Shown piece after piece: positions 28,945 through 37,545 of a stretch of 64,000 nt of DNA. Position 1 is the stretch's first letter, and each line of letters begins with the position of its first letter. Under the pieces are notes generated by a model. It ran no database searches. It saw nothing but the letters and a program-made list of their open reading frames with translations, and had not been told where the DNA came from. Origin of the DNA: Bacillus spizizenii TU-B-10 (GTDB taxonomy: Bacteria; Bacillota; Bacilli; Bacillales; Bacillaceae); contig NC_016047.1 in the NCBI RefSeq assembly GCF_000227465.1, positions 1,778,857 to 1,842,856 on the forward strand, read 5' to 3'. The translations under genes and the position numbers were made by a program.

Positions 28945-29604
28945 TTGAAAAAGAGTCAATATTTCATTGCTTTTATTTGTTTTTTCGTTTTATTCAGTGT
29001 ACATCCGATTGCTGCTGCCGCGGCAGACTCTGATAATTCAACTGTAAACGAATGGTTTCAAAAGAAAGATGAAAAAACTGCAGATAAGTCAGAGCAAAAG
29101 GAAGAAAAAACAACACAAACTGCTGATGAGACGGAGGGAGCGGCTGCTCCTTCTGTCTCAGCTTTTGACTTTGTGAAGATGATTTTCGCTTTATTGTTTG
29201 TTGTCGTGCTGATTTACGGGCTGGTTAAGCTCATGAACAAAAGAAATCGGCTCCTAAAGCCTTTTCAATATGTTGAAAATATTGGCGGCACATCGGTCGG
29301 CCAAAACAGATCCGTCCAATTGATCAAAGTCGGAAAAAGTGTGCTCGTCGTCGGTGTAGGAGAGACGATCCAGCTGCTGAAAGAAATTGAGGATGAAAAA
29401 GAGATTGAAGTCATTCTCAGCCAGCATGAAGAGGCAATGTCAAGCAAAATAGAGTGGCAAAAGTTTGTGAAGCCGCTGAAGGGTTCTGAACATCAGCCGC
29501 AGCAAAAACTGCCTTCATTTTCAAAAGCATTAAAAGAGCAGCTTGAAGAGTTAAAACAAAACCGTTCTGAAGGAAAGAAGAAAGGCCCACGTCATCATGA
29601 ATGA
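28945..29604 (+). CDS. fliO: Flagellar export scaffold protein FliO (FliZ)
   Basis: FliO helps assemble the FliP core of the export gate. The 219-residue product starts at TTG 28945 after AAAGGGTG. It has an N-terminal hydrophobic signal-like segment (about 5-26, ending HPIAAAAA), a Lys/Glu/Thr-rich linker, and a membrane helix near 72-92 (FVKMIFALLFVVVLIYGLV). A FliO domain (PFQYVENIGGTSVGQNRSVQLIKVGKSVLVVGVGETIQLLKEI) is followed by a basic tail. It overlaps fliP by 8 bases. In older Bacillus annotation it is called FliZ. Confidence 0.95.
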   Translation: MKKSQYFIAFICFFVLFSVHPIAAAAADSDNSTVNEWFQKKDEKTADKSEQKEEKTTQTADETEGAAAPSVSAFDFVKMIFALLFVVVLIYGLVKLMNKRNRLLKPFQYVENIGGTSVGQNRSVQLIKVGKSVLVVGVGETIQLLKEIEDEKEIEVILSQHEEAMSSKIEWQKFVKPLKGSEHQPQQKLPSFSKALKEQLEELKQNRSEGKKKGPRHHE

Positions 29605-30262
29605 GTTTATAAATATTTTCAGTTCAAGCGATCCGGAAAACGTAAGTTCAACTGTTAAATTACTATTATTGTTAACTGTATTTTCAGTGGCGCCGGGAAT
29701 ATTGATTCTTATGACTTGTTTTACTCGCATCGTCATTGTTCTGTCATTTGTCAGGACTTCACTGGCGACGCAATCTATGCCGCCAAACCAGGTTCTTATC
29801 GGACTTGCGCTGTTTTTAACGTTTTTTATTATGGCTCCTACTTTTTCAGAGATTAATAAAGAAGCGCTGACCCCATTGATGGACAACAAAATCAGCTTGG
29901 ACGAAGCGTATTCGAAAGCTGAAGAACCGATTAAAGAATTTATGAGTAAACACACAAGGCAGAAGGACCTGGCGCTGTTTATGAATTACGCGAAAATGGA
30001 TAAACCCGAATCATTAAAGGATATTCCGCTTACAACAATGGTTCCCGCTTTTGCCATATCGGAGCTTAAAACAGCGTTTCAAATAGGTTTTATGATTTTT
30101 ATTCCATTTTTAATTATAGATATGGTAGTAGCGAGCGTCCTAATGTCAATGGGAATGATGATGCTCCCTCCAGTTATGATTTCTCTGCCCTTTAAAATAT
30201 TACTTTTTGTTTTAGTAGACGGCTGGTATTTAATTGTGAAATCTTTGCTTCAGAGCTTTTAG
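29597..30262 (+). CDS. fliP: Flagellar export gate protein FliP
   Basis: FliP forms the pentameric core of the export gate. The 221-residue product has an N-terminal signal-like hydrophobic region (LLLLTVFSVAPGILILMTCFTRIVIVLSFVRTSL), the family motif, a periplasmic helical domain (AYSKAEEPIKEFMSKHTRQKDL), and two C-terminal membrane helices (FLIIDMVVASVLMSMGMMMLPPVMISLPFKILLFVLVDGW). Its start lies within the fliO end, and fliQ follows within 14 bases. Confidence 0.98.
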   Translation: MNEFINIFSSSDPENVSSTVKLLLLLTVFSVAPGILILMTCFTRIVIVLSFVRTSLATQSMPPNQVLIGLALFLTFFIMAPTFSEINKEALTPLMDNKISLDEAYSKAEEPIKEFMSKHTRQKDLALFMNYAKMDKPESLKDIPLTTMVPAFAISELKTAFQIGFMIFIPFLIIDMVVASVLMSMGMMMLPPVMISLPFKILLFVLVDGWYLIVKSLLQSF

Positions 30263-30276
30263 GGTAGGTGCTAAAC

Positions 30277-30546
30277 GTGAGTTCAGAATTTGTAATTTCT
30301 ATGGCGGAAAAAGCCGTATACGTAACGCTGATGATCAGCGCGCCATTACTGGCTATTGCTTTACTGGTCGGTTTAATCGTAAGTATCTTTCAGGCGACAA
30401 CTCAAATCCAGGAACAGACTTTGGCGTTTATTCCAAAAATCGTGGCGGTTCTCCTAGCCCTGATTTTTTTTGGTCCATGGATGCTATCAACCATTCTTTC
30501 ATTTACAACAGAGCTGTTTTCTAATTTAAATCGTTTTGCAGGGTAA
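30277..30546 (+). CDS. fliQ: Flagellar export gate protein FliQ
   Basis: FliQ winds around the FliP-FliR core as a four-copy helical hairpin. The 89-residue product has two membrane helices (about 15-40 and 50-75), with the conserved central stretch FQATTQIQEQTLAFIPKI. I chose GTG 30277 (MSSEFVISMAEKAV) with GGGTAGGTG upstream; another GTG three codons earlier lies inside that ribosome site. Its end overlaps the fliR ribosome-site region. Confidence 0.95.
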   Translation: MSSEFVISMAEKAVYVTLMISAPLLAIALLVGLIVSIFQATTQIQEQTLAFIPKIVAVLLALIFFGPWMLSTILSFTTELFSNLNRFAG

Positions 30547-30553
30547 TGTAGAG

Positions 30554-31333
30554 ATGAATTCGATTATTGATTTATTTCCTGCTTTTTTATTGGTTTTTAT
30601 TAGAATCTCTGCTTTTTTTGTAACGATTCCGCTTTTCGGACACCGGAATGTGCCAGCTGTTCATCGTATTGGATTTGCTTTTTTTCTCGCGGTCATTTGT
30701 TTCAGTACCATTGATAAACCTCCCTCTTTGGAGATAGATGGGCAATATATGCTCTTGACGTTTAAAGAAGCTTTGGTTGGCCTTTGTCTAGGCTTAATTG
30801 CTTATATGATGATTGCTGCAGTACAGATTGCCGGCTCGTTTATTGATTTTCAAATGGGATTTTCAATTGCGAACGTTATTGATCCCCAAACAGGTGCACA
30901 AAGTCCGTTAATCGGCCAGTTTATCTATACGATGGCACTTTTGTTTATGCTGAGTGTCAATGCCCACCATTTGCTGCTGGACGGTATTTACTATAGCTTT
31001 CATTATATTTCAGTTGATCAGGCATTTCCGAATTTCGGCGATGAAAAGTTTGCTTATTTGATCGCGAAAAGCTTTAATGCGATGTTTATTATCGCTTTTC
31101 AAATGTCAGTGCCGGTTGTGGCCAGTTTGTTTCTTGTTGACTTAGCATTAGGTATCGTGGCTCGAACTGTTCCGCAATTAAATGTATTTGTGGTCGGTCT
31201 GCCTTTAAAGATCGCTGTCAGTTTCATCATGCTCATTGTGTGTATGTCCGTTATGTTCGTCGTTGTGCAGAATGTCTTCAGTTTAACGATTGAAACGATG
31301 CGGAATCTTTTAGCATTGGTCGGTGTTTCTTAA
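30554..31333 (+). CDS. fliR: Flagellar export gate protein FliR
   Basis: FliR is the single-copy component that completes the FliP5Q4R1 channel. The 259-residue product has six hydrophobic segments and conserved motifs (PLFGHRNVPAVHRIGFA, FIDFQMGFSIANVIDPQTGAQSPLIGQF, SVNAHHLLLDGI). ATG 30554 was preferred to an in-frame TTG at 30536 that lies within fliQ. Its stop overlaps the flhB start by one base (TAATG). Confidence 0.97.
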   Translation: MNSIIDLFPAFLLVFIRISAFFVTIPLFGHRNVPAVHRIGFAFFLAVICFSTIDKPPSLEIDGQYMLLTFKEALVGLCLGLIAYMMIAAVQIAGSFIDFQMGFSIANVIDPQTGAQSPLIGQFIYTMALLFMLSVNAHHLLLDGIYYSFHYISVDQAFPNFGDEKFAYLIAKSFNAMFIIAFQMSVPVVASLFLVDLALGIVARTVPQLNVFVVGLPLKIAVSFIMLIVCMSVMFVVVQNVFSLTIETMRNLLALVGVS

Positions 31334-32415
31334 TGAAGCTTAGAATTGACCTGCAGTTTTTTGCGGGAGAGAAGACAGAGAAAGCTACTCCGAAAAAACG
31401 GAAGGATACGCGAAAAAAAGGACAGGTAGCCAAAAGTTCGGATGTCAATACCGCCATTTCTTTACTAGTAGTATTCCTTTCATTTATTGCGATTGGTCCG
31501 TATATGAGAGACAGACTGCTGTCATTTATAGAAACATTTTATACCGAGTCGCTCACAATGAAGCTCTCAGAATCAAATGTTCATACACTGTTTATCAGCT
31601 TATTAAAGGATATGGGCATGATACTTGCACCGATTTTGCTTGTCGCTCTTGTTGCAGGGGTCGTCAGCAACTATATGCAGGTTGGGTTCTTGTTTTCTGC
31701 TGAAGTGATACAGCCTAAGCTTGAAAAGCTGGACCCGATCAAAGGCTTTAAACGAATATACAGTATGAGGGCGATTGTAGAGCTAATTAAATCCATATTG
31801 AAAATCACTGTTGTCGGTTTTGCGGCTTTCGCTGTGCTTTGGCTGCATTATGGGGAAATTCTCCGGCTCCCGCTCCTGACACCCGAAGAGGCACTTTCTT
31901 TTGTTTCGAAACTCACCTTGTGGATGGGGCTGAGCGGTGCAGGGGCTTTGTTGATACTTGCTGGTCTCGACTATTTATATCAGAGATTTGACTATGAGAA
32001 AAATATCAAAATGTCAAAGCAGGATATAAAAGATGAGTACAAAAAATCTGAAGGAGACCCGATTATCAAGTCAAAAATTAAACAAAGACAGCGGGAAATG
32101 GCGATGAGGCGGATGATGCAAGAAGTTCCCAAAGCAGATGTCATTATCACAAACCCGACCCACTATGCGATTGCCCTGAAATATGATGATGAAAAAATGG
32201 ATGCTCCTTATATTGTTGCAAAAGGTGTCGACCACCTAGCGTTAAAAATCAGGAAAATTGCTAAAGAGCATGATGTCATGATGGTAGAAAACAGACCGCT
32301 TGCCCGTGCGTTATATGATCAGGTAGAAATTGACCAGGCGGTGCCGGAAGAATTTTTTAAAGTCTTGGCAGAAATTCTGGCTTACGTATATAAAACAAAA
32401 CAAAAAGTATATTGA
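31333..32415 (+). CDS. flhB: Flagellar export switch protein FlhB
   Basis: FlhB controls substrate specificity of the export gate. The 360-residue product has a basic N-terminus with EKTEKATPKKRKDTRKKGQVAKS, four membrane helices, and a cytoplasmic tail with the autocleavage site NPTH at about 274-277. The tail (YAIALKYDDEKMDAPYIVAKGVDHLALKIRKIAKEHDV) is the part that stand-alone YlqH copies. It is coupled to fliR by TAATG. flhA follows after 32 bases. Confidence 0.98.
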   Translation: MKLRIDLQFFAGEKTEKATPKKRKDTRKKGQVAKSSDVNTAISLLVVFLSFIAIGPYMRDRLLSFIETFYTESLTMKLSESNVHTLFISLLKDMGMILAPILLVALVAGVVSNYMQVGFLFSAEVIQPKLEKLDPIKGFKRIYSMRAIVELIKSILKITVVGFAAFAVLWLHYGEILRLPLLTPEEALSFVSKLTLWMGLSGAGALLILAGLDYLYQRFDYEKNIKMSKQDIKDEYKKSEGDPIIKSKIKQRQREMAMRRMMQEVPKADVIITNPTHYAIALKYDDEKMDAPYIVAKGVDHLALKIRKIAKEHDVMMVENRPLARALYDQVEIDQAVPEEFFKVLAEILAYVYKTKQKVY

Positions 32416-32447
32416 ATTTTTCGAGTTAAAAGGAGAGAAAAAACAGC

Positions 32448-34481
32448 ATGTCAACAAGAGATTTATCCGTTTTAATAAGTGTTGTCCTCATTGTGGCGAT
32501 GCTGGTGATTCCATTTCCTCCATGGCTGTTAAGTATTTTGATCATTATTAATATTTCTCTTGCGTTGATCGTGCTTCTTACCACAATGAATATGCAGGAA
32601 GCGCTTCAGTTTTCGATTTTCCCGTCACTGTTGCTGCTTTTAACCTTATTTCGTTTGGGCTTGAACGTCTCAACTACCCGTTCAATTCTTTCACATGGTG
32701 AAGGAGGAAAAGTCGTCGAGACTTTCGGAAATTTCGTTGTCGGCGGAAATGTATTAGTTGGACTCGTTGTATTTATCATCCTTATTATTATTCAGTTTAT
32801 CGTCATTACGAAAGGTGCTGAACGTGTTTCCGAAGTTGCAGCAAGGTTTACGCTGGACGCAATGCCGGGGAAGCAGATGAGTATTGATGCTGACTTAAAC
32901 GCAGGGATGATTACCGAACAGGAAGCGAAGCACCGCCGCGAAAAAGTGGCAAGAGAAGCAGACTTTTATGGAGCAATGGACGGTGCCAGTAAATTTGTAA
33001 AAGGCGACGCAATTGCCGGAATCATCATTGTGATGATCAATATTATTTTTGGTATCGTGATCGGAATGCTTCAGCAGGGAATGTCCATTCAAGAGGCCGC
33101 TTCACAATTTACGATGCTGACTGTCGGGGATGGAATTGTTTCGCAAATTCCGGCGCTGTTAATTTCTACAGCTACGGGTATTGTCGTGACAAGAGCTGCC
33201 TCTGAAGGAAACTTAGGGCATGACATTACAGGTCAGCTGTTTGCTTATCCAAAGCTTTTATACGTCGCAGCATCTACGATTCTGCTTCTTGGTATTTTCA
33301 CTCCGATTGGCATTTTTCTGACGGGGCCGCTTGCAGGGCTGCTTGCTTTCGGCGCTTATATGCTATCTAAATCAGGTAAGGAAAAAGAAGAAGTGGATGA
33401 GATTCTCGAAGAAGAGGCTGAGGTTGACGACCTTAAAAGCCCTGAAAGCGTTGTTCAGCTTCTGCACATCGATCCGATAGAATTTGAGTTTGGATATGGT
33501 CTGATACCGCTTGCTGATGCCAATCAAGGCGGTGATTTATTAGACCGAATTGTCATGATTCGCCGTCAGTTGGCTCTGGAACTTGGGCTTGTCATTCCTG
33601 TCGTGCGAATCAGAGACAATATAGCGTTGCAGCCAAATGAATACCGATTGAAAATTAAAGGCAACGAAGTAGCAAAAGGCGAGCTGTTGCTTGATCATTA
33701 TTTAGCGATGTCGCCTACACCTGAAGACGATCTCATCGAAGGGATTGAAACAGTGGAACCGTCATTCGGACTGCCGGCCAAATGGATTAGCGAATCGGTA
33801 AAAGATGAAGCTGACATGCTTGGTTATACAGTTGTCGATCCTGCTTCAGTCGTTTCGACTCATATTACGGAGAAAATTAAGCAGTATGCCCACGAATTAA
33901 TCGGAAGACAGGAGACGAAACAGCTGATCGACCATTTGAAAGAAACGTATCCAGTCCTTGTTGAAGAGGTTACGCCAAATCCGTTGTCTGTCGGTGATAT
34001 TCAAAAGGTGCTGGCCAAGCTTTTAAAAGAAAAAGTTTCAATCCGAAACTTAGTAACGATTTTTGAAACGCTTGCTGACTATGGAAAATTAACAACAGAT
34101 TCTGATCTTTTGACAGAGTATACAAGACAGGCACTGGCAAAACAAATTACAGCCCAGTTTGCTAAAGAAAATGAAGTGTTGAAGGTTGTTACTTGTTCGG
34201 GTCGTGTAGAAAAGGCAATTGCAGATGGCGTACAGCAAACGGAACACGGGAATTATTTGTCGCTTGAACCAGATGTTTCAGAAAGTATTGTACGCTCTGT
34301 CGCTAAAGAAGCCGAACAGCTGTCATTACGTCAGGAAACTGCGATTCTTCTCTGCTCGCCGCCTGTCAGAATGTATGTGAAACAGCTTCTGGAACGATAC
34401 TTCCCTGATCTTCCGGTACTTTCCTATAACGAACTTGAGGCGAATGTTGAGGTACAAAGCATTGGAGTGGTGGATATTTGA
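32448..34481 (+). CDS. flhA: Flagellar export gate protein FlhA
   Basis: FlhA forms the nonameric ring that docks chaperone-substrate complexes and uses the proton gradient. The 677-residue product has about eight N-terminal membrane helices (1-310) with the FHIPEP-type cytoplasmic loop (GAERVSEVAARFTLDAMPGKQMSIDADLNAG). The large cytoplasmic domain (about 330-677) contains HIDPIEFEFGYGLIPLAD and a C-terminal docking region. AAAGGAGAG precedes ATG 32448. It overlaps flhF by one base (TGATG). Confidence 0.98.
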   Translation: MSTRDLSVLISVVLIVAMLVIPFPPWLLSILIIINISLALIVLLTTMNMQEALQFSIFPSLLLLLTLFRLGLNVSTTRSILSHGEGGKVVETFGNFVVGGNVLVGLVVFIILIIIQFIVITKGAERVSEVAARFTLDAMPGKQMSIDADLNAGMITEQEAKHRREKVAREADFYGAMDGASKFVKGDAIAGIIIVMINIIFGIVIGMLQQGMSIQEAASQFTMLTVGDGIVSQIPALLISTATGIVVTRAASEGNLGHDITGQLFAYPKLLYVAASTILLLGIFTPIGIFLTGPLAGLLAFGAYMLSKSGKEKEEVDEILEEEAEVDDLKSPESVVQLLHIDPIEFEFGYGLIPLADANQGGDLLDRIVMIRRQLALELGLVIPVVRIRDNIALQPNEYRLKIKGNEVAKGELLLDHYLAMSPTPEDDLIEGIETVEPSFGLPAKWISESVKDEADMLGYTVVDPASVVSTHITEKIKQYAHELIGRQETKQLIDHLKETYPVLVEEVTPNPLSVGDIQKVLAKLLKEKVSIRNLVTIFETLADYGKLTTDSDLLTEYTRQALAKQITAQFAKENEVLKVVTCSGRVEKAIADGVQQTEHGNYLSLEPDVSESIVRSVAKEAEQLSLRQETAILLCSPPVRMYVKQLLERYFPDLPVLSYNELEANVEVQSIGVVDI

Positions 34482-35581
34482 TGAAAATAAAAAAATTTAC
34501 TGCTGCTTCAATGCAAGAAGCGGCACTTCTCATCAGAAAAGAGTTAGGTAATGAAGCGGTCATATTAAATTCGAAAAAAATTAAAAAGCGAAAATGGTTT
34601 GGACTCATCAACAAGCCTGCTGTTGAAGTAATTGCCGTATTGGATCAGGACTTTCTTGAAAACAAAACGCCTCAGAAAGCAGCTGAGCCGAAACAAACAT
34701 TAAAAACTCCGGTCAGCAGTCCGAAAATAGAGGAGAGGATATATCCCCCTCAAACTCCGGCGCAACATGAGCCCGGTGATTTTTCAGTGTATCAATCTGT
34801 ACTTCCTGAGCCGCTGCAAAAAGCAGAAAAGCTTTTGCAAGAAACGGGGATTAAAGAGTCAACGAAGACGAGCGCTCTGAAAAAATTGCTTCGATGCTCT
34901 GTGGAAGCGGGCGGTCTGACGGAAGAAAACGTGGTTGGCAAACTTCAGGATATACTATGCGATACGCTGCCTTCAGGAGACAAGTGGCAGGAGCCTATTT
35001 ACTCAAAGTATATCGTGCTGTTTGGTTCAACAGGGGCAGGAAAAACAACTACGCTGGCTAAGCTCGCAGCCATATCTATGCTTGAAAAACAGAAAAAAAT
35101 CGCTTTTATTACAACAGATACGTATCGGATAGCAGCTGTTGAACAGTTGAAAACATACGCCGAACTGCTGCAAGCTCCTCTGGAAGTTTGTTATACAAAA
35201 GAAGAATTCCAGCAGGCGAAGGAGTTATTTTCTGAGTATGATCATGTGTTTATTGATACAGCCGGAAGAAACTTCAAGGAGCAGCAATATATTGATGAAT
35301 TGAAAGAAACGATTCCTTTTGAGAGTAGCATTCAGTCATTTCTCGTTTTATCCGCGACTGCAAAATATGAAGATATGAAGCATATTGTCAAACGGTTTTC
35401 ATCCGTCCCTGTCAATCAGTTTATTTTTACGAAAATAGATGAGACTACTTCCTTAGGTTCTGTATTTAATATACTGGCAGAATCAAAAATAGGTGCCGGG
35501 TTTATAACGAATGGCCAGAATGTGCCGGAGGATATACAGACTGTATCTCCACTTGATTTTGTAAGGATGCTGTGCAGATGA
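34481..35581 (+). CDS. flhF: Flagellar placement GTPase FlhF
   Basis: FlhF is an SRP-type (SIMIBI) GTPase that sets flagellar position and number. The 366-residue product has a basic N-terminal B domain ([23 protein letters not shown]), a variable Pro-rich linker, and an NG domain. This includes G1 [44 protein letters not shown] and [15 protein letters not shown] 34481 shares one base with the flhA stop; a TTG directly before it is not needed. It overlaps flhG by 4 bases, so the GTPase and its activator are made together. Confidence 0.97.
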   Translation: MKIKKFTAASMQEAALLIRKELGNEAVILNSKKIKKRKWFGLINKPAVEVIAVLDQDFLENKTPQKAAEPKQTLKTPVSSPKIEERIYPPQTPAQHEPGDFSVYQSVLPEPLQKAEKLLQETGIKESTKTSALKKLLRCSVEAGGLTEENVVGKLQDILCDTLPSGDKWQEPIYSKYIVLFGSTGAGKTTTLAKLAAISMLEKQKKIAFITTDTYRIAAVEQLKTYAELLQAPLEVCYTKEEFQQAKELFSEYDHVFIDTAGRNFKEQQYIDELKETIPFESSIQSFLVLSATAKYEDMKHIVKRFSSVPVNQFIFTKIDETTSLGSVFNILAESKIGAGFITNGQNVPEDIQTVSPLDFVRMLCR

Positions 35582-36468
35582 ACAGATTTGACCAAGCAGC
35601 AACTTTACGGGCGAAAATGGAAAAGCGTCAGCGTGTTCTGCCAATGGTTTATTCACAAAAAGCGAAGACACTTGCTGTCATCAGCGGCAAGGGCGGTGTC
35701 GGCAAATCCAATATTACTTTAAACATGGCCCTTGCGCTGCAGGATAAAGGTAAGAAGGTACTGCTTATTGATCTTGATATTGGGATGGGGAACATTGATA
35801 TATTAATGGGAAACTCATCTTCCGCCACGATTATCGATGTATTAACCGATCGCAAGCCTTTGATGCAGTCATTATCCACTGGGCCAAAGGGTTTGCGGTA
35901 TATATCAGGGGGAACCGGTCTGGATGTAATGTTTCAGCTGGATCAGAGAAAATGGGCGTTTTTTGCTAATGAGCTTTCTCATGCGTTAAGCCAGTTCGAC
36001 TATGTGCTGTTTGACATGGGAGCGGGCTTATCAAAAGATCAGCTGCCTTTTATTTTATCGGCAGAAGATATTTTGATCATAACAACTCCCGAACCGACGG
36101 CCATCATGGACGCATACAGCGCTGTCAAGCACTTGGTTTTGACAGAAAATAAACTTTCGATGAAGGTGGCTGTCAATCGGTGCCGTGATCAAAAGGAAGG
36201 GCTAGACGCCTTTACCCGCCTTTCCCGCACGATTCATATGTTTTTGGATGCTCAGGTTCATTTTGCCGGTTCCGTTTCTGACGATGCGATCGTGAGCAAA
36301 GCAGTTGTCGAACAGGTTCCTTTTTTCATAAAAAGTCCTCAGGCAAAAGCCAGCCGGTCAGTCCGTGTTTTAGCGGACGCCTTGTTTGAAAGAGAAGAAA
36401 CAAGACACAAAGAAAACAAACAGACATTTATTGAGAAATTATCTTCTTTTTTAATGAGGAGGGCTTAA
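35578..36468 (+). CDS. flhG: Flagellar number/placement ATPase FlhG (YlxH)
   Basis: FlhG is a MinD/ParA-like ATPase that activates FlhF GTPase and helps place C-ring components in B. subtilis. The product is 296 residues from ATG 35578; a GTG two codons earlier (35572) is also possible. The N-terminal FlhF-activating peptide ([17 protein letters not shown]) precedes the deviant Walker [37 protein letters not shown] and a C-terminal amphipathic membrane helix ([11 protein letters not shown]). It overlaps flhF by ATGA, and cheB starts after it. Confidence 0.96.
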   Translation: MNRFDQAATLRAKMEKRQRVLPMVYSQKAKTLAVISGKGGVGKSNITLNMALALQDKGKKVLLIDLDIGMGNIDILMGNSSSATIIDVLTDRKPLMQSLSTGPKGLRYISGGTGLDVMFQLDQRKWAFFANELSHALSQFDYVLFDMGAGLSKDQLPFILSAEDILIITTPEPTAIMDAYSAVKHLVLTENKLSMKVAVNRCRDQKEGLDAFTRLSRTIHMFLDAQVHFAGSVSDDAIVSKAVVEQVPFFIKSPQAKASRSVRVLADALFEREETRHKENKQTFIEKLSSFLMRRA

Positions 36469-36469
36469 T

Positions 36470-37540
36470 TTGATTCGTGTGCTTGTAGTTGATGATTCAG
36501 CTTTCATGAGAAAAATGATAAGTGATTTTTTAACCGAGGAAAAGCAGATAGACGTAATCGGAACTGCGAGAAACGGAGAAGAAGCGCTTAAGAAGATTGA
36601 ATTACTAAAGCCAGATGTTATTACTCTTGATGTTGAAATGCCGGTCATGAACGGGACAGACACACTGCGCAAAATTATCGAGATTTATAACTTGCCGGTC
36701 ATCATGGTGTCAAGCCAGACAGAGAAAGGCAAAGAGTGCACAATTAATTGTTTAGAGATCGGCGCCTTTGACTTTATCACAAAGCCATCAGGCTCCATAT
36801 CTCTGGATTTGTACAAAATTAAAGAACAATTAGTTGAGCGTGTCATCGCGGCTGGGCTTTCCGGCAAGCGGAAACATCCTGTTTCACAGGCAGTTCGGCC
36901 TGAACCTATAGTGCGTGCTGTAAAGCCTGAATTAAGCAAGCCGAAACCCGGCACAGGCAGACAAATTGTATGTATCGGCACATCAACAGGCGGTCCAAGG
37001 GCGTTACAAAAGGTGATACCGAAGCTCCCTAAGGATTTGAACGCACCAGTGGTTGTTGTTCAGCACATGCCTGAAGGTTTTACTGCTTCTTTGGCTGAGC
37101 GGCTGAATCATTTATCCGACATTCAAGTAAAAGAAGCAAAAGATGGTGAAGCAGCTCTTAACGGCTGTGTTTACATAGCACCGGGAGGAAAAAACATATC
37201 CGTTATTAAAAACAGCGGAGGACTCCAGATCGTGCTTGATAATCTCGATACGCCAAGCCGTCATAAACCATCAGCTGATTATTTATTCCGTTCTGTCGGT
37301 AAACTGGCAGACTATGAAAAAGTAGCGGTTATCATGACCGGAATGGGCAGTGACGGCACTGCCGGCTTAAAGGACATGCTTATGGCCGGCAATGTGAAAG
37401 CCATTGCGGAGTCTGAAGAATCTTGTGTCGTATATGGGATGCCGAAAGCAGCTGTTAAAGCGGGCCTCATCCATGAGATTAAACATGTGGAAGATATCGC
37501 AGCATCCATCACAAGCTGTGTGAAAAAAGAGAGGATGTGA
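36470..37540 (+). CDS. cheB: Chemotaxis protein-glutamate methylesterase CheB
   Basis: CheB demethylates and deamidates chemoreceptors for adaptation. The 356-residue product has a receiver domain with D8/D9 and phospho-acceptor D54 (TLDVEMPVMNG), a linker, and the methylesterase domain. There the catalytic Ser sits in GTSTGGPRALQ (about 172), with HMP and MTGMGSDGTAG supplying His and Asp. It starts at TTG 36470 after GAGGAGGGC, two bases after the flhG stop. cheA follows without a gap. Confidence 0.97.
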   Translation: MIRVLVVDDSAFMRKMISDFLTEEKQIDVIGTARNGEEALKKIELLKPDVITLDVEMPVMNGTDTLRKIIEIYNLPVIMVSSQTEKGKECTINCLEIGAFDFITKPSGSISLDLYKIKEQLVERVIAAGLSGKRKHPVSQAVRPEPIVRAVKPELSKPKPGTGRQIVCIGTSTGGPRALQKVIPKLPKDLNAPVVVVQHMPEGFTASLAERLNHLSDIQVKEAKDGEAALNGCVYIAPGGKNISVIKNSGGLQIVLDNLDTPSRHKPSADYLFRSVGKLADYEKVAVIMTGMGSDGTAGLKDMLMAGNVKAIAESEESCVVYGMPKAAVKAGLIHEIKHVEDIAASITSCVKKERM

Positions 37541-37545
37541 TTCAA

